Below are positions 9,778 through 20,536 of a stretch of 64,000 nt of DNA, piece by piece (the first letter of the stretch is position 1; each line of letters starts with the position of its first letter). Origin of the DNA: Platanthera guangdongensis (taxonomy: Eukaryota > Streptophyta > Magnoliopsida > Asparagales > Orchidaceae); NCBI GenBank assembly GCA_039583875.1, contig CM077147.1, forward strand, positions 114,572,440 to 114,636,439. Direction: 5' to 3'. Below the pieces are notes generated by a model, which worked only from the letters and a program-made list of their open reading frames with translations, made no database searches and was not told the DNA's origin. The translations under genes and the position numbers were made by a program.

Positions 9778-11076
9778 ATGGAACCTAGACGCCGCCCTAT
9801 AGTCAAGGCCTATCAACGATCCGGTCGTGCTTCAGCAAGCCCTGCGTAGATTTTGGGAAGAATGGGAACTTTTGCTAAGGCAGAGCATACTCAACGCTAT
9901 AATTCCTTGAAGGACAAGCCATTCCTCTCCCAGTGGCTTGTTGACTGGAACGAGCTGCGTTCCATTGGGGATGACGGTGCATTAGCAGAGGTCGTGCTCA
10001 TTCTCCACTCTTTCGATTATTGGAGCAAGTTATTCGAGTGCGACAAGCTTGGCTTTCGGGAATAGACATTGGAATTTCTTTCCACATTCACTTGGGAGAC
10101 AACGGCGGACAACCAGTTTCTCCCCACTTGTTCCTTTCGGATGATGGGAAATGTCTTCACGGTCACACTGCCCGAGCTTGCCATCCATGCGGGTGTCTAT
10201 TCCGAGGCAGAGGCATCCCAGATTAATTTCCCTGCATTGTGCATTGATTTTCTAGAGGGTGTGACTCCGCGGTCCGCTTGGCATTCTCTGACCGGAGGGC
10301 ACGAGGAGTATGTAGCCCGCCGTGCCAAGTCAATAAAAATTGTCTCCCACGCTCTCAGGTTTATGCAGCATTTGCTTAGTCATTCACTCACGGCTAGGGC
10401 CCTGAGCAAGAATGTGGTGGGGTGGCAGGATTTGATCTCCTTATCTAGCATGCAGCAGCAGTACCCCCTCCATTTGGGTTATATGCTGGCCTATTTCTTC
10501 CACCACGAGGCCACTTATGGTCTCGCGGGCGCGATCAGGGGTGCTTACTACATTACCCGCATTGCCAAAAGTTTGGGAGTTTGGAGCCAGCTACCTCCGA
10601 TGGTGCAGGTCACTGCCCCATCCATGATCTCCAGGGCCAACCTGGTGAGTTGCCATTTGCTACGTGTGGTAGGGAGAAAAGGTGGCCGACAGTTTATTGT
10701 CTCCATGCCTGGTGATGCGCCTGCGGGTAGAGATGAAGGGGAAGATGAAGGAGAGCCAGGTGAATCTTCCGCTATGGGTAGGCGGAGTGCAGGAGTGCCA
10801 CCGTAGCAGAGTCAACAACAACTGAGGCCGCCCATAAAGCATGAGGGGCAATCTAGCCGCCAGTCCAGCTCAGTTCAAGAGAGGGGTGTCCCATATTTAT
10901 CCGAGCGCCTTGCTGATCTAGAAGCTTCCCAGTTTTGGATGCAGGATTTTATTTATCAGCAAGCAGTGCGAGGCGGGATGAACATTCAAGCACCGCCCAC
11001 TCGCGTCGCCCCATCAGCACCTGGTCCACGTCCGTCGCCCATCGAGATTCACGACAGTGATTGTGAGGGGGAGTGA
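9778..11076 (+). pseudogene. Element E ORF2: Athila ORF1-like protein with three amber codons
   Basis: One reading frame of 433 codons from ATG 9778 to TGA 11074-11076. It is broken only by three in-frame TAG codons, at 9847, 10063 and 10804. The middle resembles the plant Athila ORF1 / putative plant transposon protein family: LEFLSTFTW, then FRMMGNVFTVTLPELAIHAGVYSEAE, then ALRFMQHLLSHSLTAR and a YMLAYFF-type hydrophobic stretch. The function of that family is unknown. The tail is Gln-rich, then ERLADLEASQFWMQDF, and ends acidic. Each amber codon could derive from CAG by a C to T change. Palindromes of the LTR type lie just upstream. Confidence 0.7.
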
Positions 11077-11336
11077 GTGGAACTCACCGCAGAGCTACTC
11101 TATCACGCCTTCTGTTTCTTTTCTATTGTTTATATTTTCTGAGCAAGACAGCTACTATATTTTAGTGAGCGCCCATATGGGAGCCGACTGTTGTCTTTTC
11201 TTTTTTTTATGTATCGAACTCTCTATTTGAACTGCTAATACAGGTATTTGGTCCACCTTAAGGACGGTAAACAAAAGGGCTTTCGGGAGACAACCCAAGT
11301 TGGACCGTTCGATCCTATGCTGTGTTTTGAGTTCTG

Positions 11337-11419
<83 letters not shown>

Positions 11420-12415
11420 ATATTTTGTTTAGCTTGCATCCTTTAATCGCAGGTGCAGGAATATTTGAGGCGTGACAACTTGGTCGCACTTGGACATCTC
11501 GTTCCCCGACTGTTATGCTCATTTTTGAGCATAGGTAACTTCCTACCCTAGCTATTTCTCCTCTTTGGAATGCCTATTTTTATTCGTTGTCAACTTTAAG
11601 TCTGGGGGGGGAGTATTCCTATGGTCACTACTCCGCACTTTCTGTTCCATTTCAGTTGCGTATTTACTTATTTCTTGTTTTTTGTTGCACACACTGAATC
11701 ACCCACACGAGTGCGCTCTTACCCACGCGCACAACCCTAGTTAAATTTATTGCTTTTGTGTAAACTTTAAAATAGTGGTACTGGCTTAGGATTTCAGGAT
11801 TGAGTCGTTCGAAACTCATGCAGTGCTCCTAATCGAATACTCATGGTTTGTGTAGAGTTAGGATAGAACTAATTTTTCTTTATGCTCGTAGATTTATTCT
11901 TTTCTGCACACATAAATATTGTTTGTACTGCTCAAAATCTGAATCTGGGATAATCAAACGATAGTGTAGGAATGTGTGTAGCCGTCACTAGACTTGTATT
12001 GCTCGAGTCAGGGGGAAGGATCGTCTTTCTCGGTGGCTAAGAACTTGCCCTAAGCTACTCTCGAAGCATTGGTGCACGGTTAGTTAAGAGTGAGCATGAC
12101 GTAGGCCTTCTTTTTGGCTAGTTTGAGCCTTGTTTAGCCATTCCTACCTGTTAACCATTGCATGCCAAATTTGTGCCTACCCTTCCTTTGATCCAGCTCC
12201 ACTCACTTTCACCAAGGCTTGAAGCTAAACCCACCTTCGCAATCAAATGCTTGAGCTGCTTTGTATTTACTATTTTGCCAAGCTTGTGATTAGTGGACAT
12301 TGTTTTTGGGGGTGCTGATTTTATTCCTGTTTGGATTGGTTCGTTTGGGGATTACTAGCGCAGAAAAGAAAACAACCGTTTACGAAAATAAAAAGCTGAT
12401 TCGCGCAATAGAAAA

Positions 12416-12450
<35 letters not shown>

Positions 12451-13064
12451 GAATTGCTTTGAGATTTCGATCCCCATCCTCTTTATTGAATTTGGTCGGG
12501 TTCAGCCGTGTTCACACCCGGATTTCAAGCTAAGTCTGGGGGCGTGTGCCCCATTCTTTTCTAAGTGGCTGTTTTGGTTTGGGTTGTTTTCGCTCGCTTT
12601 GGTTGCATAGAGCCTTCATGTTTATCTTTGACTACCAAGTCGTTGCCTAAGCCCCATTTCCTCCTACAAGTCCTACTGATTCACGCTTGAGTCTAACCCG
12701 CGCCGTGGAGAGAGTGTGAACGTGCAAGCGTATGGTCCCCGACATTGGTGGATTCCTTTGGAGGTGATCCTGAGTCCCGAACTTTGGCAATGCTCACCTT
12801 AGTGGCCTGCCTACTTTCTTCCTGCACATGATCGTACGATTCTCCAGAATTCTAATTTTGAGCAATTACAATATTTATTTACGTCTGTCGAATAGTTTAA
12901 ACTACGTTGTATAATTAAAAGGTTTTTCTATTATATCTTCTATACTCATGATATATTTGATTTCTCGTCTTACTTCTTTTTGAAATTTTTGAGCCAGTTA
13001 GCTATCTTCGAGTCCATGGAGTGATGATTTGCTCGGGACGTGCAAATGGTTAAGTCCGGGGGTG
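11077..13064 (+). other. Element E 3' non-coding region with purine tracts and TA repeats
   Basis: No credible gene. Open frames over 11345-11415 and 12420-12446 are only (TA)n microsatellites read as Ile-Tyr repeats. Three purine tracts of the type used to prime plus-strand synthesis are present: AAGTCTGGGGGGGGAG at about 11598, AAGTCTGGGGGCG at about 12532 and AAGTCCGGGGGTG at about 13052. Only the last abuts the LTR. The rest is unremarkable. Confidence 0.75.
11345..11415. repeat. (TA)n microsatellite
   Basis: About 35 TA units inside the non-coding 3' part of element E. A shorter run lies at 12420-12446. Confidence 0.97.
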
Positions 13065-14462
13065 TGATGAGTCCACATTTTACACTGATTTATGGACTCA
13101 TCTAGGCTACTTTTATCGCCTTAGCACTACACTTGAGAGCCTTTATTGCTTATTTGTGTTTATGTACCTATTTCACGCTTAAGTGCACTGTAGGCCCACT
13201 TCTGTGTGCTTTCTGTGTTTCCATTTTGTTGTTATTCTTTAGCTCTATCTCGGGGATGTGGTGTGCACGTTCTGGTGGCCTTTCTTCCCCTTCTGATGGT
13301 ACAGTGGTCGTGTGCGTGCTCCGGAACTGTTCGGGAGACTCTGACGATGCAGGAATACTGCGCACGACCACTAGACTTACTGCGCACGACCACTGGTCGT
13401 GCGCCACTGTTCGTGCGCATTACACCCCCATTTTCATAACCCTATCTCGGTAATCGCACGAGCACTGGCCATAGTGCGCACGACCACTGGTCGTGCACCA
13501 CTGCTCGTGCGCTTTTATGCTGATGCTTCTTGTCCAGGTTGCAGGTTTATTTGGAAAAGCCGCACGATCATCGACCTACAGTGCGCACGACCACTGGTCG
13601 TGCGCCACTGATCGTGCGCACTGCTTCTGCTGCCTCCGTATAAAAGGTCCTGCTCCGCGTTTTAGGTCAACGCCTGTCATTTGCTGCGATCGGAGAGTGC
13701 GCGGGAATCGCCTTTTCACCTCTCCAGCTGCTCCATCACTTCCACCTTCATCGGGAAGCCATTTCCAGCTACTACGAAGCTTTTCAACACTCCGGCGAAG
13801 CCCTCGGCCATTGATGACTTCAACTCCAAGCTTTCCTGCAGAGTTGGTGAAGTGGATAACCTTGAGAACGGACTTAAAGGCCTTTGAGGTGACAGATCGT
13901 TGGTACCGGAAGCCTCCTTGGACTGAGCCCGGAAGCGGATTGACAACTCGCTACTCCGGCCACGACCCGCGGTGGATCTTCATTCTCTTTTGGTTTACTC
14001 CTCTTCCCCTTCCTCTGTGTTATGAATGTTTTGAGCAGTGTAATGAACATTTTCATCCCTGAACATCAAGTTTATTTTCTAGTTAATGGAATGTTAGTTT
14101 CTTCTTATGCTTGTGAGTTCTGTCTGTAAATGCGCCTCGCTCACCCCACATCCACTTCATTCTTGTGCCTTGTCCGATTGCAATCCACACAAGAACGCTG
14201 CAATCCATTAGCTTCCCTTCCACTCGCCCAACTGAAGTTCGGCATAGCGGCCGACAAACACACTTCACCTTGCGAAGCGGTGCCGTCGACCCGCATAGCT
14301 TTTACTAGTTCAGTAGATCAAACATCCACAATCTCCCTAGTTCGCTATTTCCTTTTTGTTCTATTTTTAACTCTCATAATGATATTCTCGGCACTGTTGC
14401 CGTTCTACGCTAATTGCATTCCTCAATAGACCGACACTTGGGGATTTACTCTACACGCATCA
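13065..14462 (+). repeat. Element E 3' LTR
   Basis: 1398 bp, TGATGAGTCC to ACGCATCA, a direct repeat of 6599-8037. It carries the same palindrome cluster (13382-13605) and TATA box (13639-13645). It lacks about 40 bp near its end compared with the 5' LTR. In the palindrome regions it is the better preserved of the two copies. Confidence 0.92.
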
Positions 14463-15090
14463 ACAACACAGATCTAACACTGATCCTAAACAACCTATTT
14501 AATCTAGGCCTATACATAGATCTTTGAATAGATCCACAAGAAATTGAGTTGGATGATGATTTGACTCAAGATAAATTAATCTTTGAGTCAATTGCTTCAA
14601 GAGCTGAGAGAATCTCAGCCCTATCTTCTCCACAGCAACAAGAAAGAATATCTTCAATGATCTACGGCTTATGCTGGAAGTTCTTTAGAATCTTAATTCT
14701 TATCTTGCTGATGAAAGGGGGGAAAGATCTTTAATCATCTAATCTGTAAGGCAGATAGTAATTCCTCTACCTCCCCTTCTTTCTAGAGAGAATCCGGAAC
14801 ATATATCTTCTTCTTCTTTGATTCAGAGAATGATCTTCAGATTTGGCTCAGATTGAATCAAAAAGCAACTTTCTGTTAGGGCTTGCCTGACTAATTCCTC
14901 TTCCTCGGAGTAATCCTTTGTACTTGCTGAAGCAGATGTCGATTGCTTTGGCTATCTCAAAAACCTTCAGATTCTGCAAATTGAAGCTTTTATTTCTACA
15001 ATAATGGAGGGCAAAGACGACAAACTCCTTCTCCTCTTTTTCGAAATGAATTAATCTGTCAAAAAGTTATTTTAATCCATACCTCAGCTT

Positions 15091-15099
15091 CTATTTATA
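15091..15099 (-). promoter_or_regulatory. TATA box of element F LTR
   Basis: TATAAATAG on the minus strand, in the same sequence and relative position as the box in the D LTR (44232-44240). It sits about 200 bp downstream of the hairpin array. Confidence 0.65.
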
Positions 15100-15289
15100 A
15101 TCCCATCATCTGTGAGTTGATTGACACGTGTCGATGCTTAATCGGCTAATTATATCCTTAGTTTCACAGAATGAGACTGACAACGACATTAGTAAAGGAT
15201 TACAACTCTTCCCTAGTCATTTTGAACTTTGTTGACTTTTTGTTTACTTTGCTGATGTCTGCCATTCTTTACTTAAAAAATTTCAGACA

Positions 15290-16290
15290 AGTACCCAAGC
15301 GTTGAGTGCATTGAGTGAACAAGCTTTACTCAACGAATCTGGAATTAGAAAATTTTTTGCTTGCTAAGCGTTGAGTGAGTAAGCTCCACTTAATGCTTTT
15401 TAACTTAGTCAACTTCTCATCTTGTCCAGGCGTTGAGAGCGTTGAGTGTATAAGCTTCACGCAATGCTTTTTGCCTTAGCTTGATCTTCAGCACTTTCTG
15501 TATCCTTGGCATTGAGAGCGTTGAGTGAACTGGCTTCACTCAATGATTCTGGACTTAGAATAATTCTATTCTGCCTGATGGTGCTGAGTGTGTTGACTTC
15601 ACTCAACGATTCTGACCTAATGGCTGAGTATGTTGACTTCACTCAATGATTTTGGACTTAGAATAATTCTGCTCTACCTAATGGTGTTGAGTGTGTTGAC
15701 TATACTCAATGATTCTGGACTAAGAAGAATTATGCTCTATATGAAGGCGTTGAGTGTGTTGACTACACTCAATGCTTTTCTCCTTTTGGCATTGAGTTAG
15801 CTGACTTCACTCAACGTTATTATACTTAGATAGAATTTTTTGCCTTTCTTCCAAGGCTTTGACTGAATCAGCATGGCGTTGAGTGAACTGGCTTCACTCA
15901 ACGCTTTTGGAATTAGTCAATTTTCGACAGAAACTCTGCGGCTTTGACATAGGCAGCAATACTTGACGAATTTTGTTGCATGGTGTTAAGTCGGTTGAGC
16001 TCACTCAACTCCTATGGACATAGTTGTTTTTCTAGCTTCCACTGCTTATGCTTTGACATAATAAACTTGACTCAATGATTCTGGCTATATGGCATTGAGC
16101 GACTTAGCCATTTTTCTGCTTTTCAATCAGCCAGACATTGATTGTCCTGCCTTCTCTCAGTGGTATTAGTTGTATTGTGTTGAGTGTATAAGCTTCACTC
16201 AACACCTATGGACTTGGTCATTTTTCCTACTTCTCCTGCAACAGCCTTGATGTTTGGTGTTGAGTGAGTTTTCCTCACTCAACGTCTTTA
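15290..16290. repeat. U3 hairpin array of element F
   Basis: About 12-13 dispersed units of an inverted repeat, roughly one per 60-100 bp. The best is at 15876-15904: arms GCGTTGAGTGAA and TTCACTCAACGC, 12 bp and perfect, around a 5-bp loop. Others keep 7-9 paired bases with 8-14 bp loops, such as those near 15740, 16170 and 16258. Spacer sequence between units is variable, so this is not a simple tandem repeat. Confidence 0.9.
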
Positions 16291-16489
16291 GACTTAGGCA
16301 AATTCCTGCCTATCTAGTTAGCTTCTTTGAGTCCACCTGTCAATGTCGCTTGAACTACCTGTCCAATAAATATGACATAGAACAACCTGCATGCATGAAC
16401 TTAAACATACATCAAATATAATTATGTGTATACCATTGACTTGTTTGACTTCATACAAATCTAGGACATTGGGAGCAATGGACCCAACA

Positions 16490-16632
16490 TTGACTATTTA
16501 ACATAGGTTGTGTGTGAATACAACTTCATATTCACCATCACATAGATGGCTGATACTAATATGGTTATGTTGAAGTCCTTCAACATAAGCTACTTTGGAG
16601 AAGGTCTTATCTACAATTTTGATCATACCATA
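16490..16632 (-). pseudogene. Copia pre-integrase scrap G
   Basis: The minus strand reads KTFSKVAYVEGLQHNHISISHLC, the GAG-pre-integrase signature also seen in F and D. This short scrap is from another copia element. F probably inserted into it on its left side, and LTR-like block J begins on its right. No other part of that element is recognisable next to it. Confidence 0.7.
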
Positions 16633-18276
16633 TGTTGATGCACGGAAAATGGATGGTGCGGGCACCAGTAGATAATGGGTGTTCGGTATTACTAGGATGA
16701 GATCAAGAGGTTGATGAGGATTCAGAGAATGCTTCGGAAAGCTTGAGGTTGGAGCACTCTTGATCTGAGGGTTACAGTAATAATGGGATGTTGATGAGAA
16801 ACTATCTATCAGACAGTTACTTTGGCGATTAGGCTTTGATGCTTGATGCCGAGAGAAAGTTGAGGAGTTGAGAAGAGGAGAGGGGGCCGCTAACAATAGC
16901 AACAACAGACTTCGCCCGCCGCGGTTTAAATGCCAATCATGTGATGGGCTTTCCTTTGATTATAATTTAGTGTTACAGCTTGATTTGAGCCCTTTATATG
17001 AGAAAAATAAAGGGTACAAGGGGAAGCTGGCGGCTAGAGGAAAGAAGATGTCAGAGGCCGCGGGCACTGAGCAGAGAGGTCGGCAGACAGCGCAGATAGC
17101 AGATCCCGCAGCTCGCTAGACTAAGGCGAGTGGACTGCGCGATCAGGATGAGAAGAAAGCTGAGGTCGCGCGGACTGGGGAGTTGTGTCCGCGAGTTTTG
17201 GTGCTTTGACCCTGTCATGTCGACCGTATGCCCCGAATGAGAGGTGCGGGTGTCTATTTAGAGGCCTGAGGAGGTAACGGCTTTTTGTAACGTCACCACC
17301 GGTATGTCGGTGAGTGGAGCGAGTAAAAGGAGGAGCCCATCGAGTCCACTCCATCCTATGCGAGCTGAGGAGTAGTCCGCCTGCTGCTGGGAAGAAGCAG
17401 GTGCCGAGAAACTGGAGGGCTAAGTGGCGGACTACATAATGAGCCCGCCCAGACCACGGCAGACAGGATGTGTCCTCCTCTGCTAGAGGCTTGTCGCCCT
17501 ACAAGGCGACAAGGGCTTGGCGACCTAGCGGATTGAAGAAAGCAAGTCGCACAAGCTGTTGTATGAAGTAAGTTTGTCGAATGGTGAGTGGAGCACCCAC
17601 CTCCCTTAGGTGGGCAGTGGTTGAGTTAGCCACCTTCAGGCGGATAGGAGCAGGTCGCCCTTGTTGGAGGAGAGCTCGCCACCTTCTGGCAGACTAGAGT
17701 TGAGTCTGCATTGTGTTGCATGGTCTGGTGAAGAGTTGTCGGTCCTGCTGCCAAGACCTTCCACAGGCGGGCTGAGACTGAGTCCTCCCTCTACTGGCGG
17801 ACTAAAGGGGAAGGCCACTCATGCTGGTGGGTGACTTGGAGGAAAGTTACCTATTCGATGGACTGGAGCTTGTCGTGTACTGTTGGGAGACCTGCAGACA
17901 GGTCGCATGGCAATGTAGAGGTTTGCCTTGCTTGCTGTGCGGCCTACAGGAGTGGGCTGAAATAGAAGGCTGTGACTCCTGCCGAGTATGTTGCTGTCTG
18001 GCATTCTAAGCGGATGGCAATGCGAGTCCGCGACTTAGTTGGGTGGTCCACACCTATCATAATAGAGAGAACCATTGCGCGGTTAGCTGATCTAACCCTG
18101 CAGCCTGTAGGGTCAGTCACACCATGGAGACTGCCCTAGGCGCGTGGCATGAGCGATTAGAGAAGTTTTTCCGCCCATCCTAGAGGATAGGTCGTGACCT
18201 ATAGGAAGAACCTACATCAAGCCGCGACTTGCAAGCTTGCTACCCTTGGGAAGGATCACCGATTTCTGGGTTAACA
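16633..18276 (-). repeat. LTR-like block J
   Basis: Begins TGTTGATGCACGG and ends TCTGGGTTAACA (TGTT...AACA ends). It is followed at 18277-18297 by a tract which on the minus strand is AAAAAGTGCGGGGATTA, a plausible polypurine tract. That fits a 3' LTR of a minus-strand element. A TATA-like CTCTAAATAG lies at about 17256 on the minus strand. A perfect 9-bp hairpin (CTTGTCGCC / GGCGACAAG) lies at 17490-17513. The block is GC-rich compared with its surroundings. No coding frame is convincing. The matching 5' LTR was not found. Confidence 0.55.
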
Positions 18277-18589
18277 TAATCCCCGCACTTTTTAAGTACC
18301 GAAGGGGACTTTGAAAAAGTAGGAGAACCATGAAAATCGTGATCCTCCCCTTAGAAAAAAAAGAGACAGGGAGAGATAGAACCTTATGTCTCTCCTCATT
18401 AAAAGATTTGCCAATGCCTATTTTTTTCCTGCAAAGGAAAAGTTAATTCTAGCAAAAGGAGGTACATCATGTGTGTACTAGAGTTGTTTTTGCAAAATGA
18501 TGAAGACGTGAATGTCCTCCATTGAGCTCTTCAAAACAAAAGTGAGAGGAAGGCACATAAGAATAAAAACTTGCAAGTACCTAAAGAAG
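18277..18589. other. Non-coding stretch after block J
   Basis: Contains the putative polypurine tract at 18277-18297 and A-rich sequence. Nothing else is recognisable. It leads into the 84-bp minisatellite. Confidence 0.5.
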
Positions 18590-19370
18590 TCTTGCAAGCC
18601 CCTATTAACCTCTGTAAAAGGAAGAGTAAGCAGTAAAGGTGAAAGCAAAGTAATTTTTAAGTACGGGAATGGAACTTGTAAATATCTGCTAATCTCTGCA
18701 AGAAAAGAGTAAGCGGCAGATATGAAAGAAAAATAAGTTGCAAGTATCTGAATGGAACTTGCAGATATCTGCTAATCTCTGCAAGAAAAGAGTTTGAAGC
18801 AGATTTGATAAAAAAGTAAGTTGCAATGTACCAGAAGGGAACTTGCAAATATCTGTTAACCTCTGCAAGAAGAAGAGTAAGCATTAGATATGAAAGAAAA
18901 ATGAGTTGCAAGTACCTGAAGGGAACTTGTAGATATCTACTAATCTCTGCAAAAGGAAGAGTTAGAAGCAGATATGAAAAAGAAGCAAGTTGCAAGTTCC
19001 TAGAGAGAACTTGCTAATATCTGCTAATCTTTGCAAAAGAAAGAGTGAGCAGCGGATATGAAAAAAAATATAAGTTGCTAGTACCAGAGGGGAACTTGCT
19101 AATATCTACTAATCTCTGTAAAAGGAAGAGTGAGTAGTAGATATGAAAGAAAAGTAAGTTGCAAGCACCTGAGGGGAACTTGCTAATATCTGCTAATCTC
19201 TGCAAAAGGAAGAGTTAGAAGAAGATATGATAAAGAAGTAAGTTGCAGGAACCTGAAGGGATCTTGCTAATATCTGCTAATCTCTGTAAAAAGAAGAGTG
19301 AGAAGTAGATATGAAAGGAAAGTAACTTGCAAGTACCTGAGGAGAACTTGCTAATATTGATTGATGATAT
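18590..19370. repeat. 84-bp minisatellite, about nine copies
   Basis: Degenerate tandem repeat whose core is ggaacttgc...atatctgctaatctctgcaa. Core positions are near 18670, 18754, 18838, 18925, 19009, 19093, 19177, 19261 and 19346, so the period is close to 84 bp. Because 84 is a multiple of three, the minus strand keeps open frames (18657-18995, 19014-19205) with a 28-residue repeat around SRYLQVPF and LLLTL. I regard those frames as by-products. Confidence 0.9.
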
Positions 19371-20515
19371 GATGAGGAAGATATAATCAGATAGCAGAAG
19401 AAATGTCCGACAAACTCTGTTATCAACGGAATGAAGATCAAACAGTGATAATGATCTTTTTGCGAGATCAGATATGATATCTTTAATATGAAATCCAGAT
19501 CAGCAAGGCAAAAACATCCTATTTAGACTTCCATAAAATAGCTTGTCAATCAAGGAGAACCAGATACTCTGATTAGTGATTAGTGCCAATAACATCTAAT
19601 AAAGTAATAGAGAGCTTGTAAATCATCTGATAGAGCTTCATGAAAGCAGAGCATATAACATGAGCATAAGCAAAATAGATTTTGCAAATTCTTTTGATAA
19701 GTTGGATTTCACCTGTTAACATGTAAGAAGGAAAAATTAAAAAGGAGGTCTACACCCAAAGATGACCCAAAAATGGCTGGATGCTACCACAAGTGTTCCC
19801 CGGGGGCCTTATGCATCGCCTTCCCTCAAAAGGTCATCAATAGCGTAGTCCTACCTAGAGAGGGATGGCAGTGTTCCCTTAGAAGGGCACAAAATAGAAA
19901 AGCATAGAAAATCCTGAGAAGGATCGATAGATGCACTACTCTCATGCCTCGGGTTACAAGCATCGCTGATCAGTTAGACTACGTGCACCAAGTGTTCTAT
20001 AGCATTGCTTGACTTTGGAAAGATCAGTGAAGATGTGGGCCCCGTGAAAGCTTGGATTGAGAGCACCAGAGAGTATTCGACTATCACAGTCATGAGATGA
20101 TCGAAGAGATAAGGCTACACTTGATCCCCATTGCTTGTGAAGCAAAGATCATCATAACTGTAATGTATCCCTAGCGGAGCATAGCAGAGCTAACACATGG
20201 GAACTCCCTTAGCATTTGTTTTTCTCCAGAGCCTCACCTGCTCAGCAGTACCAAACGCAGCAGTCACTTCCTATATGTCATCACCACCGACGACCTCCCA
20301 TAGCTCCTTACCCAGAAGGTAACTCTTCATTCACGACTTCCACTTTTTAAAGTTCGTCGGCGTCAAGAGTTCAATACTAAGACCTCTTGCATAGCTTACT
20401 TCCATTGCAACAACCGTTGGTTAAGCTAACTTCCAGAAGCACAGAGCACCAACACAGGTTGATCACCACTCAAGCACAGAGCAACAACACTGGTTGAACA
20501 CAGCTCAAGCAACTG
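19371..20515 (-). pseudogene. Copia gag remnant and flanking debris (element I internal region)
   Basis: On the minus strand near 20240-20370, reading from the primer site, one sees LTPTNFKKWKS, a stop, then MKSYLLGKELWEVVGGDD. This is the N-terminal pattern of copia gag (L.G.NF..WK...  LWEVV). It is followed by a WRKTNAK segment that matches the next conserved block. The rest of 19371-20200 has no clear frame. With the primer site at 20516-20533 this marks the start of a minus-strand copia element. Its pol is absent. Confidence 0.55.
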
Positions 20516-20533
20516 AACCTGGCTCTGATACCG
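20516..20533 (-). promoter_or_regulatory. Primer binding site of copia element I
   Basis: On the minus strand it reads CGGTATCAGAGCCAGGTT, one base different from the initiator tRNA-Met complement TGGTATCAGAGCCAGGTT. It lies three bases from the LTR-like boundary at 20537. Confidence 0.75.
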
Positions 20534-20536
20534 TAT

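Larger units (their letters stand above)
6599..14462 (+). mobile_element. Element E: non-autonomous Athila-like LTR retrotransposon
   Basis: A 7.9-kb element with two LTRs (6599-8037 and 13065-14462), TGATGAGT...CATCA ends and a 4-of-5 target-site duplication. It has a tRNA-Asp primer site after the 5' LTR and a purine tract (AAGTCCGGGGGTG) before the 3' LTR. The LTR start TGATGAGT, the primer type and the purine tract match the Athila element C (LTR start TGATGAGTAG on its coding strand). No protease, reverse transcriptase or integrase is present. Two ORFs lie inside. This is the structure of a large non-autonomous derivative that would depend on an Athila partner. Confidence 0.9.
14463..16489 (-). 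repeat. Element F 5' LTR, upstream part (U3-R)
   Basis: The LTR interrupted at 6598 continues here and ends at 16489 with GGACCCAACA. On the coding strand that is TGTTGGGTCC, the same start as the D LTR (TGTTGGGTAC). The two pieces total about 2.5 kb. On the minus strand there is a TATA box (TATAAATAG, 15091-15099). Upstream of it, at 15290-16290, lies an array of about a dozen imperfect hairpins built on GTTGAGTG...CACTCAAC. No genes are present. Confidence 0.85.

Noticed and set aside
11235..11522. Ile-Tyr repeat proteins
   Set aside because: They are translations of a (TA)n microsatellite.
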